The notes under the pieces were generated by a model. It worked only from the letters and a program-made list of their open reading frames with translations, searched no databases and had not been told where the DNA came from. This document shows positions 1-10,576 of a DNA stretch of 64,000 bases, piece after piece. The position numbers and the translations under genes were made by a program. This DNA is from Dimargaris cristalligena (taxonomy: Eukaryota; Kickxellomycota; Dimargaritomycetes; Dimargaritales; Dimargaritaceae), in assembly GCA_027576995.1 (NCBI GenBank), contig JANBQC010000013.1, positions 62,001 through 126,000 of the forward strand, in the 5' to 3' direction. Every line of letters starts with the position of its first letter. Within the stretch, counting starts at the first letter, position 1.

Positions 1-182
1 GGGTTAGCCATATCCCCACTGGATGAATTGGAGGCACAGGCATTGACAGATGGTGGTTTAAGAAATCCATAGCGCTGGATAATCTGATGCGTCCATGAGT
101 CGCTATCTTCCCCTGTACATAATTCAATGATGCGATGTTCATTGGGAGCCACTATCGACGGGGCAGCTTTGAGCCTGGTCAT
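1..182 (-). CDS. 5' end of an unrecognised gene, truncated by the window edge
   Basis: On the minus strand an ATG at 182 opens a frame that stays open to base 1 (60 codons plus two bases), so the gene runs off the window. The visible N-terminus starts MTRLKAAPSIVAPNEHRIIE and continues with a mixed, non-repetitive sequence containing two Cys and a Ser-rich stretch. Codons are mostly coding-like and there is no internal stop. I do not recognise a domain in these 60 residues. The ATG is the first in the frame near the edge; an upstream exon cannot be excluded. It could also be a first exon with the donor outside the window. Confidence 0.55.
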   Translation of the reverse strand, partial: MTRLKAAPSIVAPNEHRIIELCTGEDSDSWTHQIIQRYGFLKPPSVNACASNSSSGDMAN

Positions 183-2529
183 GGCGAAATGATGGTGGTT
201 GATTGGAATTTGGGACCCGGTTTTGCTTAAAAGAGGTTGTTCTGGGAGGGCGGTCAATAAATAAATAAAGGATACGCCAAAGTCATAAAATGATGGTGCG
301 TGACAAGAATTGGAGGCATAATACTAAGTTAAAAATGAATAAACATAAACTATAGAGAGTAAGGGCCTGGCTATCGGACCCGGGCCATGAAGGTTTACTT
401 GTCAACAAGGAGTGGAGGCGCTCAACCCATGACCGCCACGACTGGGCTTGTAGCAATCCCTAGGGGTCGTTGGCCTGGGAAGTGGATCGGCAATTGTTGA
501 GTGTTCTAACGGCCCATGCTGTTCGGAATAGAACGTGCAAGTAGCAAATGTAAGGCGGCGGTAAATTGAAACGAATACAAGACTAGTCTACGTACCATGA
601 ACTCCTGGTGACTGAGGGTCAGTTTGACGAGTTGACTACGGGGAAATAGCCTCTCTACTACGGTTAAGTTGACACCACTATACAACCGACAAGGGGGAGA
701 AAAGGTGGCTTGGGATGGGCTGCTAATGGACGTTGGCGCCGGGATGTCTAGGTAGTTGACGTCAAGGCGGGGGGGAGTGCGAGAGGAATGGGACCAGGTC
801 GAGTAGGGGTCGGCTCAATATGACAAACGGACGAAACGAGGACGGACAACTGGCTCGATGCGCTAGGCACTAAGGTAAGAGTACAGGGGAGTTACGCAAA
901 TGGCGCTTTCCCGGCTAGGAGTTTCGGTTAGCGATCAGAAGTCGGCGATGGATGGGCCACAAACGGATAGCTGGCGCAACGAGCTGAGTGGTAGGGACGA
1001 CGCTCACGGTAAAATTTTAGTGACGGGCCAGACGAGGATACGAGTACGCCAGGTATAAAACTTAAGAAAGAAGAGCAGTAGAAAGTTTAATATTTTTTAT
1101 AAAATAAGAAAGAGAAGGAAAGATACGGCGCGTTACGGGAGTGGTGGTAAAGATTACAGAGAGCAATATAAACCCTCAGGGAGTGTGGCTATAGTATATT
1201 GGTAGGAGAGATAACCACACCAATACACAACCACGATGGGGGGACGGGAAAAAAACCACTACTTCCACCATAACAGTATCGCACACCTCTCTGTGGATGA
1301 GGCTTGGAAACATAGGAGGAGGGCTTACACTTGCGCCTAAGACTCTGTATGATTGGGCTATGTCGCTCACCAAACCCGACTTAGTCGGCCCATTCTTATC
1401 TTTACGGAGTATCTCGGGAAAGACAGTAGCCGGTCTCGACTCTTAGGCAGCAAAACCCCGTTACCACTCAGACCGTATTCTCATTATAGCCTTACTTACT
1501 TGACCAAATAAGCCATTAAACAAACAAGAGCAGCTCTCTAGCAACGTACCCGTAGGCTTGAAGCGTGTATCAACATCAATGCAGGAATATATCACCATGC
1601 CAAATATGCCTAGCAGTAGTCTCGGAGATTCGACTTATGGCCTCCGTCCAATTCCATGGAAACAAGCCTTTCTAGCTGTTAAGCAGTGAAATTTATTATC
1701 GGTAGTGGGATGGCCATAACGCAAGTAGCAGGGACCAGGTGTATTCAGTGGTGTCGACAAAGTGGGGGGGTTAGGGTTCATTAAATATAATATGCGCCAA
1801 GGTAAATAAGCTATCAAGTAAGCGTTCTATGCTTAGTAAAGCAACTTACCTTATCGACTGAGTAGTGATGGAGTCGGCTATACCAGGTAATGAGCGGCGT
1901 TCCATAGATGGTATGCTGATTATAAGCAGGTGGGGAGGGGGGGTCTAGCCATACGAGATAAGTCGGGCGAGAGTGCCGTCGGGCCACGAGAACAAAGACT
2001 GGCGATGTCGGCGTTCATTCGACTCGTCGCGTGAGTGTGCCAGAGATTTATTCGTCAAACGAGGGGGGGAGAATGGAATTCGGTCGAAAGAGCAAGGCGG
2101 AATGCGGGTAGAGAGAGTTAGCTATATGGGAGAAAGGAACAGATGAGGTATCGGGCCAAATATGGCTGCCCATTTGGCCTGGATTGAGTACAGGATGGGA
2201 CAGAGCATAGCGCATATAGAGTTAGTTGCCTGCATATATTTGAAAAAACCAACAACCAACATTTTTTTTTCGAGACGAAAGAGGAATCGCAGCATATTTC
2301 AAAAAGTAGTGTGATTCCACCCGCCAGCCTATATAGCCTACATTGGCCCATGGTATGCCCAAGAATAGGATCTATGCCCGAGTATTCCTAACCTACCTTT
2401 GGTAATTGCGCCTGCTCTTCTCTCCGTCCTTCCTTCCCCTATTTCCCCTTCGACCCAAGCCTCGTCGTACCGTGTGCCCCCTTTGTAACGACCACCACGC
2501 CCCCTTTCTAAGCGCCGCCTCTCTATACA
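183..2529. other. Intergenic spacer, no gene seen
   Basis: About 2.3 kb between the edge gene (minus) and the BMT5-like gene (plus), so it must hold both promoters. Only short, non-conserved open frames occur. There are several G-runs (for example near 768 and 1935) and a T-run near 2262. I found no tRNA, no transposase remnant and no long repeat. Confidence 0.6.
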
Positions 2530-3444
2530 ATGGCCAAGGGAAAGGGTCTCAAAAACTCCTTAAACGACCTGCTTCAACAAAAGAAGCAGGCCGATGCCCT
2601 TGCTCTACGCAAGACCCGCACCGAGCAGCAAGGGGTTAAAACGAAGGCCCTCCCGAAGGGCGTTCAGTCGACCACCACTAAGGCCCGCCTGCCGCCGTTC
2701 CCGTTTACGATGAACGACCATATTCTCACCGTCGGTGAAGGTAACTTTAGTTTCTCCCGGGCCGTGACCGATGTCCTTCATACCGCCCACCATATTACGG
2801 CCACTGCCTATGATAGCGAAGAGGTCGTCCAAGAAAAGTACCCCGACGCCGAGGGCCACACCAAGGAGATCCTCAATCGGTCAGGGACGGTGCTCTACAG
2901 CGTGGACGCCACTGATTTAGCCAAGTACAAAGTCCTCCGTAACCAGCGGTTCACCCACATCATCTTCAATTTCCCGCACACGGGTTCGGGTATCAAGGAT
3001 GTCGACATCAATATCCATGGCAACCGGTCCCTCATTCTGGGTTTCCTGAAGAGTGCTATACCGTTCCTCACCGACCCCGAACTTTACCCCGAGACGGATC
3101 TGGCCCCGGGGAAAATCCATATCGCCACCAAAACGGGACTGCCCTACGATGAATGGCGCGTGCGGGATTTGGCGGTTTCCACGCGGAAGTTGGTGTGCCA
3201 AACCACCATGCCGTTCCGGGCCGAATTGTTCCCCGGTTACGAACACCGTCGCACCCTGGGGTATAAGGAGGGAATGTCCGTGGGTGGCAATGAGGAGATT
3301 CAAAAATCCCCGGCCAAGTTGTATGTGTTCGTCAAGGGAAATATCACCGAGTTACGGGCGATGAATGCCCTAGCCAAAACGGCCAAAAAGGCCCAGCCTA
3401 AGAATCGCCAAAAGGGCCGGGCTCTCAAACAAACCTCCTCTTAG
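2530..3444 (+). CDS. BMT5: BMT5-like 25S rRNA (uridine-N3) methyltransferase domain protein
   Basis: A single-exon gene of 304 residues. After a basic N-terminus (about 1-55, typical of nucleolar proteins) comes the DUF2431/Rossmann methyltransferase core. The SAM-binding loop reads GEGNFSFS near residue 69, followed by an acidic strand end (TAYDSEEVVQEKYP), and further on the family motif FNFPHTGSGIKD with a downstream N-rich helix. Yeast Bmt5 methylates U2634 of 25S rRNA to m3U; nucleolar location is inferred from the family. Length is close to the yeast protein (about 336). The C-terminus is Lys/Arg/Gln rich. The ATG at 2530 is the first in frame and precedes the basic tract. No intron is needed. 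The domain assignment is firm; the exact modified base is inferred. Confidence 0.85.
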   Translation: MAKGKGLKNSLNDLLQQKKQADALALRKTRTEQQGVKTKALPKGVQSTTTKARLPPFPFTMNDHILTVGEGNFSFSRAVTDVLHTAHHITATAYDSEEVVQEKYPDAEGHTKEILNRSGTVLYSVDATDLAKYKVLRNQRFTHIIFNFPHTGSGIKDVDINIHGNRSLILGFLKSAIPFLTDPELYPETDLAPGKIHIATKTGLPYDEWRVRDLAVSTRKLVCQTTMPFRAELFPGYEHRRTLGYKEGMSVGGNEEIQKSPAKLYVFVKGNITELRAMNALAKTAKKAQPKNRQKGRALKQTSS

Positions 3445-4223
3445 CCGCCCCCCTTCTCCGCGTGCCCCTCTATTGATCTGTTGACGTGCTTGGCACCATT
3501 TAATTTGTGTTAACATTAGGAACATTGTCATATCACACAGTATTGTTTTTACTGATGTTTTACTATCTAGTCCTTGAAATGCCATATGTATTAAATATAA
3601 ATGCAAACCACCAGACGAAGCCCAGCCGTGTTTAAAGTGTATGGTTATGGTAATTGAACTGCGTTTACCACAGGTGGCTAATCCAACTGCGGCTATATAC
3701 GTATGACAATGATTGAAGAAGGCATTACTAGTGAGCCATATGATTGGCCCCAACCGCTCTTCAAGCTTACCAATACGCAGCAATGTAGCGGACGTCTCCA
3801 TGTGGAAATATCAGTCTTTTTTTTGTTTTTGGACCCTTGCTGCCAACATGAATAATGGCTTCTAGTAGTTGTAGGTATAGTAGGTAGACCTGGAGGAGGA
3901 GACTCCACCGACTTCATATCCCCAGCACTAGGTCAAACTGACATAGCCGCAGGCCTCTTCATTCCTCCTCCAATTCATATACATTCCCCTTTTTTATCTA
4001 GTATAAAAAGCCCCATTCGGTTGTCCCCATTTCACTATCCGAAGCGAACCCTTCACCCCCATTTGCAACCGGATCCGCCCGACCGCCTCCGCAGTCTTTC
4101 TACAGTTTGCTTCATTGACGCTAAGGGCCACCATTGGGCTTTTCTTTCCCTTTTACCACTCTCCACGCTCACGATCCAACTGAATCCCCCCAGCCCTACG
4201 GTCAATAGATTAAATAGTGCAAT
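3445..4223. other. Spacer with TATA-like box upstream of TIM22
   Basis: The 3' flank of the BMT5-like gene and the 5' flank of TIM22. A TATAAAA sequence lies at 4002-4008, about 220 bases upstream of the TIM22 ATG, after a CT-rich tract. No coding frame is convincing. Confidence 0.4.
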
Positions 4224-4927
4224 ATGGCTGGTCGACCCCCCGTATCCAATGAACAGGCCGTGGCCAACGAAGTCATGGAGTCCTGCCTCTTCAAATTCGG
4301 CATGAGCGGCGTTGTCGGTAAGTAACCCAACCTAGAAGGTTCGTCTCGATTTGATGCACATAATTTTAATTACCTTTCTAGTGCTGTCCACCGTACTACC
4401 GCTAGTACACCGGTGCCTCCCCTACCTTCCCCTAAACGGGGCCGCGACTTTCCACTATTAACTCCATGGCATCTTTCTATACCCCTCTCCCGGTTCAAAT
4501 TATATACCGCATTTCCCTTGGTATTCGTATGTGAATGTGTGTGCATGTGTCTGGTGGGGTCATTTTAGGTTTCGGTCTCGGTGGTGTCTTTGGTCTCGTC
4601 ATGAGTAGTTTGGATTTCGCCGCACCCGTCGACTCGACCCAAACCACCAAACAACAGGTGAAGGCCACGCTTCGGGACATGGGGACCCGGAGCTGGAGTT
4701 CGGCCAAGGGGTTCGCCGTGATGGCCGCCATTTTTTCCGGTACCGAATGTGTCATTGAGTCCTACCGGGCTAAGAATGATCTATACAATAGTATGACCGC
4801 CGGTTGTATCACGGGTGGCGTACTCGCGGCGCGCTCGGGCCCGAAAGCGGTGGCGGTTGGGTGTGTCGGTATTGGCGCCTTCTCAACGGCCATTGACTGG
4901 TACATGCGGTCGCGGGAATCGGACTAG
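4224..4927 (+). CDS. TIM22: Mitochondrial inner membrane translocase subunit Tim22
   Basis: Two exons, 4224-4317 and 4569-4927, joined by a 251-base intron (GTAAGT donor, TTTTAG acceptor), giving 150 residues. The join restores the Tim17/22/23 family glycine-rich first membrane segment, GVVGFGLGGVFGLVMSS, split exactly at the intron. Further features are the C-terminal segments with TECVIESYRAKNDLYN and AGCITGGVLAARSGPKA, which is the Tim22 signature. Tim22 forms the channel of the carrier translocase that inserts metabolite carriers into the inner membrane. Length is slightly below yeast Tim22 (207) because the N-terminus is shorter. An alternative acceptor at 4381 leads quickly to a stop and was not used. 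Family call is firm; the exon-1 ATG is the only one in frame. Confidence 0.9.
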
Positions 4928-5626
4928 GCTCTCTCCGGGGGCCCCGACTGGTTTCCCCTTCTAGTAGATATATAGTAGACATCGGGTTGGCGCTGCAACT
5001 GTTGTTATATTCTTCTTATTTTTGGTAGTTGAGTTGCTGGAGCATCTCGATCAGTTTGATCCACAAAATAAATATATTTACATTATGGGACTACACAAAA
5101 ACGCCCATGTAAACTTTTGACCTGCTCTTTATACCAAGCAATGTGCTCTATTATATATAACTATTCTTTGTTTTTGTTAAAAAAAATAACAACATCCTTT
5201 GTTTAATCTTGGGTACCTTAGCAGTACGTATGAAGTGACTATCATGGTCTCGTCAGAGGTTCGGCATTAAAAGAAACATACCGCTTCTTGGAAGGAAGAA
5301 ACGCGAATAACACACTATTCACATTAATTGTTATCTGAGAGGTGGTGATTTTGGAGACAGGATGAATCGGAGCAGCCAAAGATATATGCGGAATCACGAA
5401 TATACCAAATGGCAGTGGAGGGGCATACCTAATTCAAGGCCAAGGCTAGCTTTAATCATAAACATGTCAGAGAGAATACCAATAGTTGGTCAGGGCATTC
5501 GGTTAGATGGTGATGGTAGGTTCGGTTGTTAAAAGAAAATGCGAATCCCAATATGGGCATGGTATATCATACAGCGTGAATAGCTAGCAAATGGCATCGA
5601 GTAAGGGGGCGGATTGCAGCAAATAG
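4928..5626. other. Spacer between two convergent genes
   Basis: About 700 bases between the 3' ends of TIM22 (plus) and the YTA7-like gene (minus). It is AT-rich with A/T runs near 5180, as expected of two opposed 3' ends. No gene or structured RNA was recognised. Confidence 0.5.
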
Positions 5627-8600
5627 TTACGAGGAGTACTCGTAGGGCATTTCATTGACGGACGGGAGTTGGCCAATGAATTGTTCCAGGCTCAGCAGGA
5701 GGGCTAAACGATCGTAGCTGTGGAGGTGGAGCTGCACCCGTTGCTGGAGGACCACTTCAAGTTGGTCTAGCTGATCGACAGTCAATTCGTCCGTTGCGGC
5801 CAACAAATGGCGCTTGACCCGGTCCAGCTGGGTAAAATCAACGATTAACATTTGCGGCGGAGGGTGGGTTGAACAAGAAGGTATCGTCGTCACATTACGG
5901 GGGCCCGAATGGGGGTGATCTAATGCCAGCAGCTTAGCGGAGGAGGGGGGGCTCTTGCCCAATGAAACCATTGGTTCGGTATACCCCGAACTGCTACCGA
6001 CGGAATTAATATCCCCACCAAGACTCATACCCATAAATTCATTAACATCGCCCAAAGAACTGGAGCTTTGTTGCTGGGACAGGATGGTCGAGGTTCGGCG
6101 GCATAACGTAGGCGACTCAGGAAAGGCGGTTGGGGAGACCGACCCACCCCCACCACCCGGGGGAGGAGGGGTTGTATCATCAATGGCCATTGGGCTAGAG
6201 GCTTGGTCACCCTGGTAGGGGTGGGAGTGAGAATGGGGATGGGGGTTCGACGATGGAGGGGTACACGGGAGCGTATTCGCTGGGGAAGTCTCATTAGGGG
6301 TTTCGGAAAGCTTGCCGTCTCGAAAGGGATTCGGGGTTGCCGTTTTTATCGGAAGAGTGGATCGAAATGAGGTTCCATTATCACTCAACTCCGAATAGGG
6401 CAAGTCGATTTGACTTCGCGTAGTCACCGATTGGGCTGGCGAAGACTGGATCATTACTTCCGTCTCTTCCTCTTTTCCGGCACTCCCTGGCGCTGGCGCT
6501 GGCACTGCTGAGGCCGCGGCCGCAGTCGCCTTGGCGATCTCAGACTGTAACCAACGTATCCGCCGGGTTGAACTGCGCTGGCACTCCGATATAAGTTCCG
6601 GGTTTAATGATGTATCTACCAACGAATAGGCCAAATCCTGTAGGGCATACGCTCGATCGATCATACCGTTAATCCCGGCGGCCCGCTCTGGGGGGTAATA
6701 TTTTTGGACGTTGGTCACGATTTGGTCTATATCCCTTAGGAAATCCTGTGGCGTGAGGTAGAGCTGCCGGTTAATGCGGTCCCCTACCATATTGAGGTCC
6801 AAGGGCGCCTCACCTTCGGGTAGGGAGTCGTAATAAACGACACTACACTCGTCGGCGGGATTGACCTTAAGAAAGGGCTTGAATTTACGGTCTTCGATAA
6901 TGGACTCCAGGATAACCCGGAGGGAAATGCGTAATTGGCGGAAAATGTAGTCGTCGTGTTCGTGAACCGCCCGCTTTTCCTCGGCCGTCGGTTCCCGGGG
7001 TGGGAGTTTGGGGGCCAAGGGTAGTATTTCGGGCCGATTGCGCGGAAGATTGCCATCTGGGGCGGTAACATCATTGGCCACTTGTGACGTCGGAGCCGGT
7101 AATTCAAGCAGTCGATTCCAGAATGGTTGGAAAAAGGCCGTTCGCATAGTATGGGTAGGGCGACGAAGGGTGAGTAGAGTGGTATCGATAAACGGATGCA
7201 CGAAAATCTGCCGAATGGGGTCAGGAACGGACGCTAAATGACAGTGCGCGTATCCCAAGATCAGGATAGGTTCGTGGGGTAACAGGTTCGATTGAACGCA
7301 GTGTAAGAACAGGGAAGCGGCCGAGTCCGACAGGGTATCCCACCACCGCCCGCAGTCCGGCAAATAGAGGATACTAGGGGCATGCCGTTTCGCTTCGGTA
7401 AAGGCCTGCACAATGACTGACTCGATACTCACGGCACCTTCCCCGTGCAATTTGGCCAGATCGAGTGTGACAGCGTGCCAGTCGTCCAATTGGCTGAGTA
7501 CCGCTGTAGCTATAATCGCCTGACCCGCCCCCGGTTCCCCAGTGATAAGAAGGCGGGGTCGGAACACGGGGGGATCCGTGTTCCCCAGGTCGCCAAGCCC
7601 CATGGAGTGCAAATCAGCCCCGGTATTGGACGTAGACGCAGAGGTAGCTGCTGCCGTTGGCGGTGGCGGCGGTGGTAGGGCGGGCAGAGCGAGTGCCGCC
7701 TGGCGCGTATAAACACAAGCTGTCTGTTTTTTAATCAAGGCGGAGGCCTGCTCCAAGCAAGGCTGCAGCAGGGGCCGTAACCGAGGGGGTAGTTCACAAG
7801 CGACTGAGCTCACCTGCCGATTAGCTGCGGGAACAATTTGGCGCAGAGCGTGGGCGAAATCGACGGCTGCCACCACCACCTGCTGGGGGTCCACCACCAG
7901 TTTATCCGCACTAGCGTAGACCTGCGGGTAACGGCGCCGAATGGCATGTAGGGCGGTTTCGGTGCAGAGGGCTTTGAGGTCGGCTCCGCAGTAACCCTTG
8001 GTACGCTGAACCAGGGTGGCTAGTTGGGCCGGGTCAACCGGCGGTTTCCAGTGTTTCGTAGCGATGGTCAAAATTTGCTGGCGAGCGGCCGCGTTGGGCA
8101 GGGGAAAGAAGAATTCGCGGTCGAACCGGCCGGGGCGTCGAAGGGCGGGGTCTACCGCGTCGATGCGGTTCGTGGCCCCAATCACCACGACCTGGCCCCG
8201 CGTATCCAAGCCGTCCATGAGGGCCAGCAGGGTGGCCACAATCGACGAATGAATCTGATCCTGTTTACTCGACCGCACGGGCGCAATCCCATCGATTTCG
8301 TCGAAGAAAATAATGCTGGGTTGCCAGGCCCGCGCTTGTTCAAACAGGAGTCGCAGTTGCCGTTCGGTTTCGCCCACCCACTTGCTGAGGCAGTCGGCCC
8401 CCTTACGCATAAAGAAGGCCACTTTCTGTTGTTCATTGGAACAACTCTGGGCTAGCGCCCGGGCCATGAGGGTTTTGCCCGTACCCGGCGGACCGTAGAA
8501 GAGAATTCCCCGGGGTGGGGCAATGGCGAACCGTTCGTACAGCTCTGGGTACAGTAGGGGCAGCATGACCATTTCCTTGAGGGACTGGACACAGTGATCG

Positions 8601-10576
8601 AGCCCGCCGATATCGGCAAAGGTGGTGGGGGTCTGGCCTAGGAGGGGGTCAATATCGGCACTTTCGAGGGTAGAGGTGGGGGCGGTCGACTGGGGCAGCA
8701 GGCTATCCATTGGTCCACCGGTAACGCCACCGCTGCCTTTAAATGGGGAAAAGAGGTTGGCCCGGCGACCCGGTGATCGTAGCGGTAGCCCCCGGTCGGC
8801 CGTGGCATCCGAACCATTGGCCCGGCTTCCGGCCAGGGAGTGCAAATTGAGTGGTAAGGGGGCACCGGACGATCCCTCCCCCGGGCGTTCGGACTCAGAC
8901 TCGGAGGGATCACCTGCTAATCGCGGCCGTTCTCCTATTCGGGCATCCGAGGGCCGTCGACGGCGAGCAGCACTCCCTCCGACTGATGGACCACGGCCTC
9001 GGTTGAGTTGGTTATATTCGCCGAGTAAAGCCGCGTATTCATTGGCCGGTTGGGTTTCGGAGTGGCGCCCATTAACGGTTATCCCGGCTGCCCGAGCCCT
9101 TGCGTGATTGGGTGCAGGTCGGGAGGACCGAGCGGGCCGGCCGGGTCTGGTGGGTCGGATGTCACTTTCGTCAGAGAGGTAGGCCTCATAACGGCTCTCT
9201 GAAAGGGAACCGCCATCCAACCGGGAGGAAAATCGCCTGGTAGGCGGGTCGTTCGATAAAGTTAAGTCAGGAATGGCGTAATTAACGGGGCGATCGCGCA
9301 CTCGGAATTGGTAGGGTGCGGAAGACCTAGGTACGCTTTTAGTATCAGGTGCATTGGACTTGGAACCGCGCTTCACTGGTTGTACGCCGACTGTATTGGT
9401 GGGGGTGGCTTTATGTACAGGGCGTCCCGGGCGGGTGGATCGGCCTCTGGATATTGGTCGTCGGCGCGGTGGTTGGGGATCGACATTCGGACTTTGGAAA
9501 CTTCCTGATCCCTGTCCATTGGTTGGGGATTCGCCAGCTACGGTGTCGCGGTAAAAGGCGACCTTGCGCCGGGGCCGTAATGAGGGGCCGGTGCTCTCCA
9601 ACTGATGGCCATCGTCGAGTGAGACCGTGGATGGAGGTTTAGGGGACATATCTCGGGCCGACCTTCCTTCGCCATCAAGGCCATCCAATTCGGCGTCCAC
9701 CTGGTCACTATCTCCGCCCTTGTTCTTATCATCAATATTAGCACGGGTGGGGGTCACCTTCCCAATATTATCACTGTCGGAGGGTGGATCCGACATGATA
9801 GTCGAAGTCCGCTTTCGGGACCGGCGAAGGGTCATCGGCTGGGGTGACTCCTGGCCAGAGAGGGGTCGCCGGGTGGTGGTAGAAGCGACAGGTTGGGGGT
9901 CGGTAGGGTGATAACCATTGGAGTTGCGCTCGTTACTGGGTGGCCCAATGCGAGGTGACCGACGCACGGCAGGGGTTGATAATTCCGTAATAAGAGCGGA
10001 AGCAGAGGCACCCGATGACCGAGAAGTACGGCGTTGCTTACGAGGAGGAGGAGGGGGAGTATCTGATTCCACTTCAATGGGCTCCGCTGGATGGGGGTCA
10101 TAGGCTGGTGAACTGGCGGGTAGAGTAGTCGAACGACCGTAGCGGGTGGGGCGTACCACCGCCGGAGACCCCCGGGAGAAACTGCCGTTTGACGGGGTCG
10201 GCCCGGCCCGATTCCTAGACCGGTATGTGATAATTCCCGAAAAGCGGGGTCGTTTTATAGGGGTATTAGTATCTACGAAGGCATCAAAGTCGGGATTTAC
10301 GTCATCATCATTATGGTCGTACCCATCTTCCGCAGCACTGGAGGAGTCCTCGATATATTTGTTGTTGCGCAGCCGGGGTCGACTATTATTGTGGCGAAGC
10401 GCTCGGCGTTCCACCATGGTGGCGGGGGAGGTCGAAGGGGGGTCGGTAATAGAATCAGAAAGAGGGGAGAGGGGAGGTGACGGGGTATGATTCACAAAGC
10501 CGCCGTTGGAATCGGGTTCGGAGAGACTGGAACTGAAGTCGGGGGGACTGGCGGGGGGATAAGTCGACCGCCGCAT
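5627..10576 (-). CDS. YTA7: YTA7/ATAD2-type AAA ATPase with bromodomain
   Basis: One very long minus-strand exon. I take the ATG at 10576 (1649 residues); an in-frame ATG at 10648 would add 24 residues encoded by a CA-repeat, more like a leader. Numbering from 10648: residues 1-650 are disordered and rich in Arg, Ser, Pro. The first AAA domain has Walker A GPPGTGKT near 715-725, Walker B FFDEIDG and the RRPGRFDRE arginine-finger region. The second AAA domain starts near 1035 with GEPGAGQA, lacking the Walker A lysine, so it is probably inactive. A bromodomain (IFRQLRISLRVILESII to VQKYYPPE) lies at about 1229-1320. This order is that of Yta7/Abo1/ATAD2, nucleosome-associated hexamers that act on histone H3 and nucleosome density. 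Nuclear location is inferred. Confidence 0.92.
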   Translation of the reverse strand: MRRSTYPPASPPDFSSSLSEPDSNGGFVNHTPSPPLSPLSDSITDPPSTSPATMVERRALRHNNSRPRLRNNKYIEDSSSAAEDGYDHNDDDVNPDFDAFVDTNTPIKRPRFSGIITYRSRNRAGPTPSNGSFSRGSPAVVRPTRYGRSTTLPASSPAYDPHPAEPIEVESDTPPPPPRKQRRTSRSSGASASALITELSTPAVRRSPRIGPPSNERNSNGYHPTDPQPVASTTTRRPLSGQESPQPMTLRRSRKRTSTIMSDPPSDSDNIGKVTPTRANIDDKNKGGDSDQVDAELDGLDGEGRSARDMSPKPPSTVSLDDGHQLESTGPSLRPRRKVAFYRDTVAGESPTNGQGSGSFQSPNVDPQPPRRRPISRGRSTRPGRPVHKATPTNTVGVQPVKRGSKSNAPDTKSVPRSSAPYQFRVRDRPVNYAIPDLTLSNDPPTRRFSSRLDGGSLSESRYEAYLSDESDIRPTRPGRPARSSRPAPNHARARAAGITVNGRHSETQPANEYAALLGEYNQLNRGRGPSVGGSAARRRRPSDARIGERPRLAGDPSESESERPGEGSSGAPLPLNLHSLAGSRANGSDATADRGLPLRSPGRRANLFSPFKGSGGVTGGPMDSLLPQSTAPTSTLESADIDPLLGQTPTTFADIGGLDHCVQSLKEMVMLPLLYPELYERFAIAPPRGILFYGPPGTGKTLMARALAQSCSNEQQKVAFFMRKGADCLSKWVGETERQLRLLFEQARAWQPSIIFFDEIDGIAPVRSSKQDQIHSSIVATLLALMDGLDTRGQVVVIGATNRIDAVDPALRRPGRFDREFFFPLPNAAARQQILTIATKHWKPPVDPAQLATLVQRTKGYCGADLKALCTETALHAIRRRYPQVYASADKLVVDPQQVVVAAVDFAHALRQIVPAANRQVSSVACELPPRLRPLLQPCLEQASALIKKQTACVYTRQAALALPALPPPPPPTAAATSASTSNTGADLHSMGLGDLGNTDPPVFRPRLLITGEPGAGQAIIATAVLSQLDDWHAVTLDLAKLHGEGAVSIESVIVQAFTEAKRHAPSILYLPDCGRWWDTLSDSAASLFLHCVQSNLLPHEPILILGYAHCHLASVPDPIRQIFVHPFIDTTLLTLRRPTHTMRTAFFQPFWNRLLELPAPTSQVANDVTAPDGNLPRNRPEILPLAPKLPPREPTAEEKRAVHEHDDYIFRQLRISLRVILESIIEDRKFKPFLKVNPADECSVVYYDSLPEGEAPLDLNMVGDRINRQLYLTPQDFLRDIDQIVTNVQKYYPPERAAGINGMIDRAYALQDLAYSLVDTSLNPELISECQRSSTRRIRWLQSEIAKATAAAASAVPAPAPGSAGKEEETEVMIQSSPAQSVTTRSQIDLPYSELSDNGTSFRSTLPIKTATPNPFRDGKLSETPNETSPANTLPCTPPSSNPHPHSHSHPYQGDQASSPMAIDDTTPPPPGGGGGSVSPTAFPESPTLCRRTSTILSQQQSSSSLGDVNEFMGMSLGGDINSVGSSSGYTEPMVSLGKSPPSSAKLLALDHPHSGPRNVTTIPSCSTHPPPQMLIVDFTQLDRVKRHLLAATDELTVDQLDQLEVVLQQRVQLHLHSYDRLALLLSLEQFIGQLPSVNEMPYEYSS

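Noticed and set aside
4381..4568. An extra TIM22 exon after the TTTCTAG at 4375-4381
   Set aside because: In phase it reaches a stop within about 75 bases and would interrupt the conserved glycine-rich segment that the single-intron model restores.
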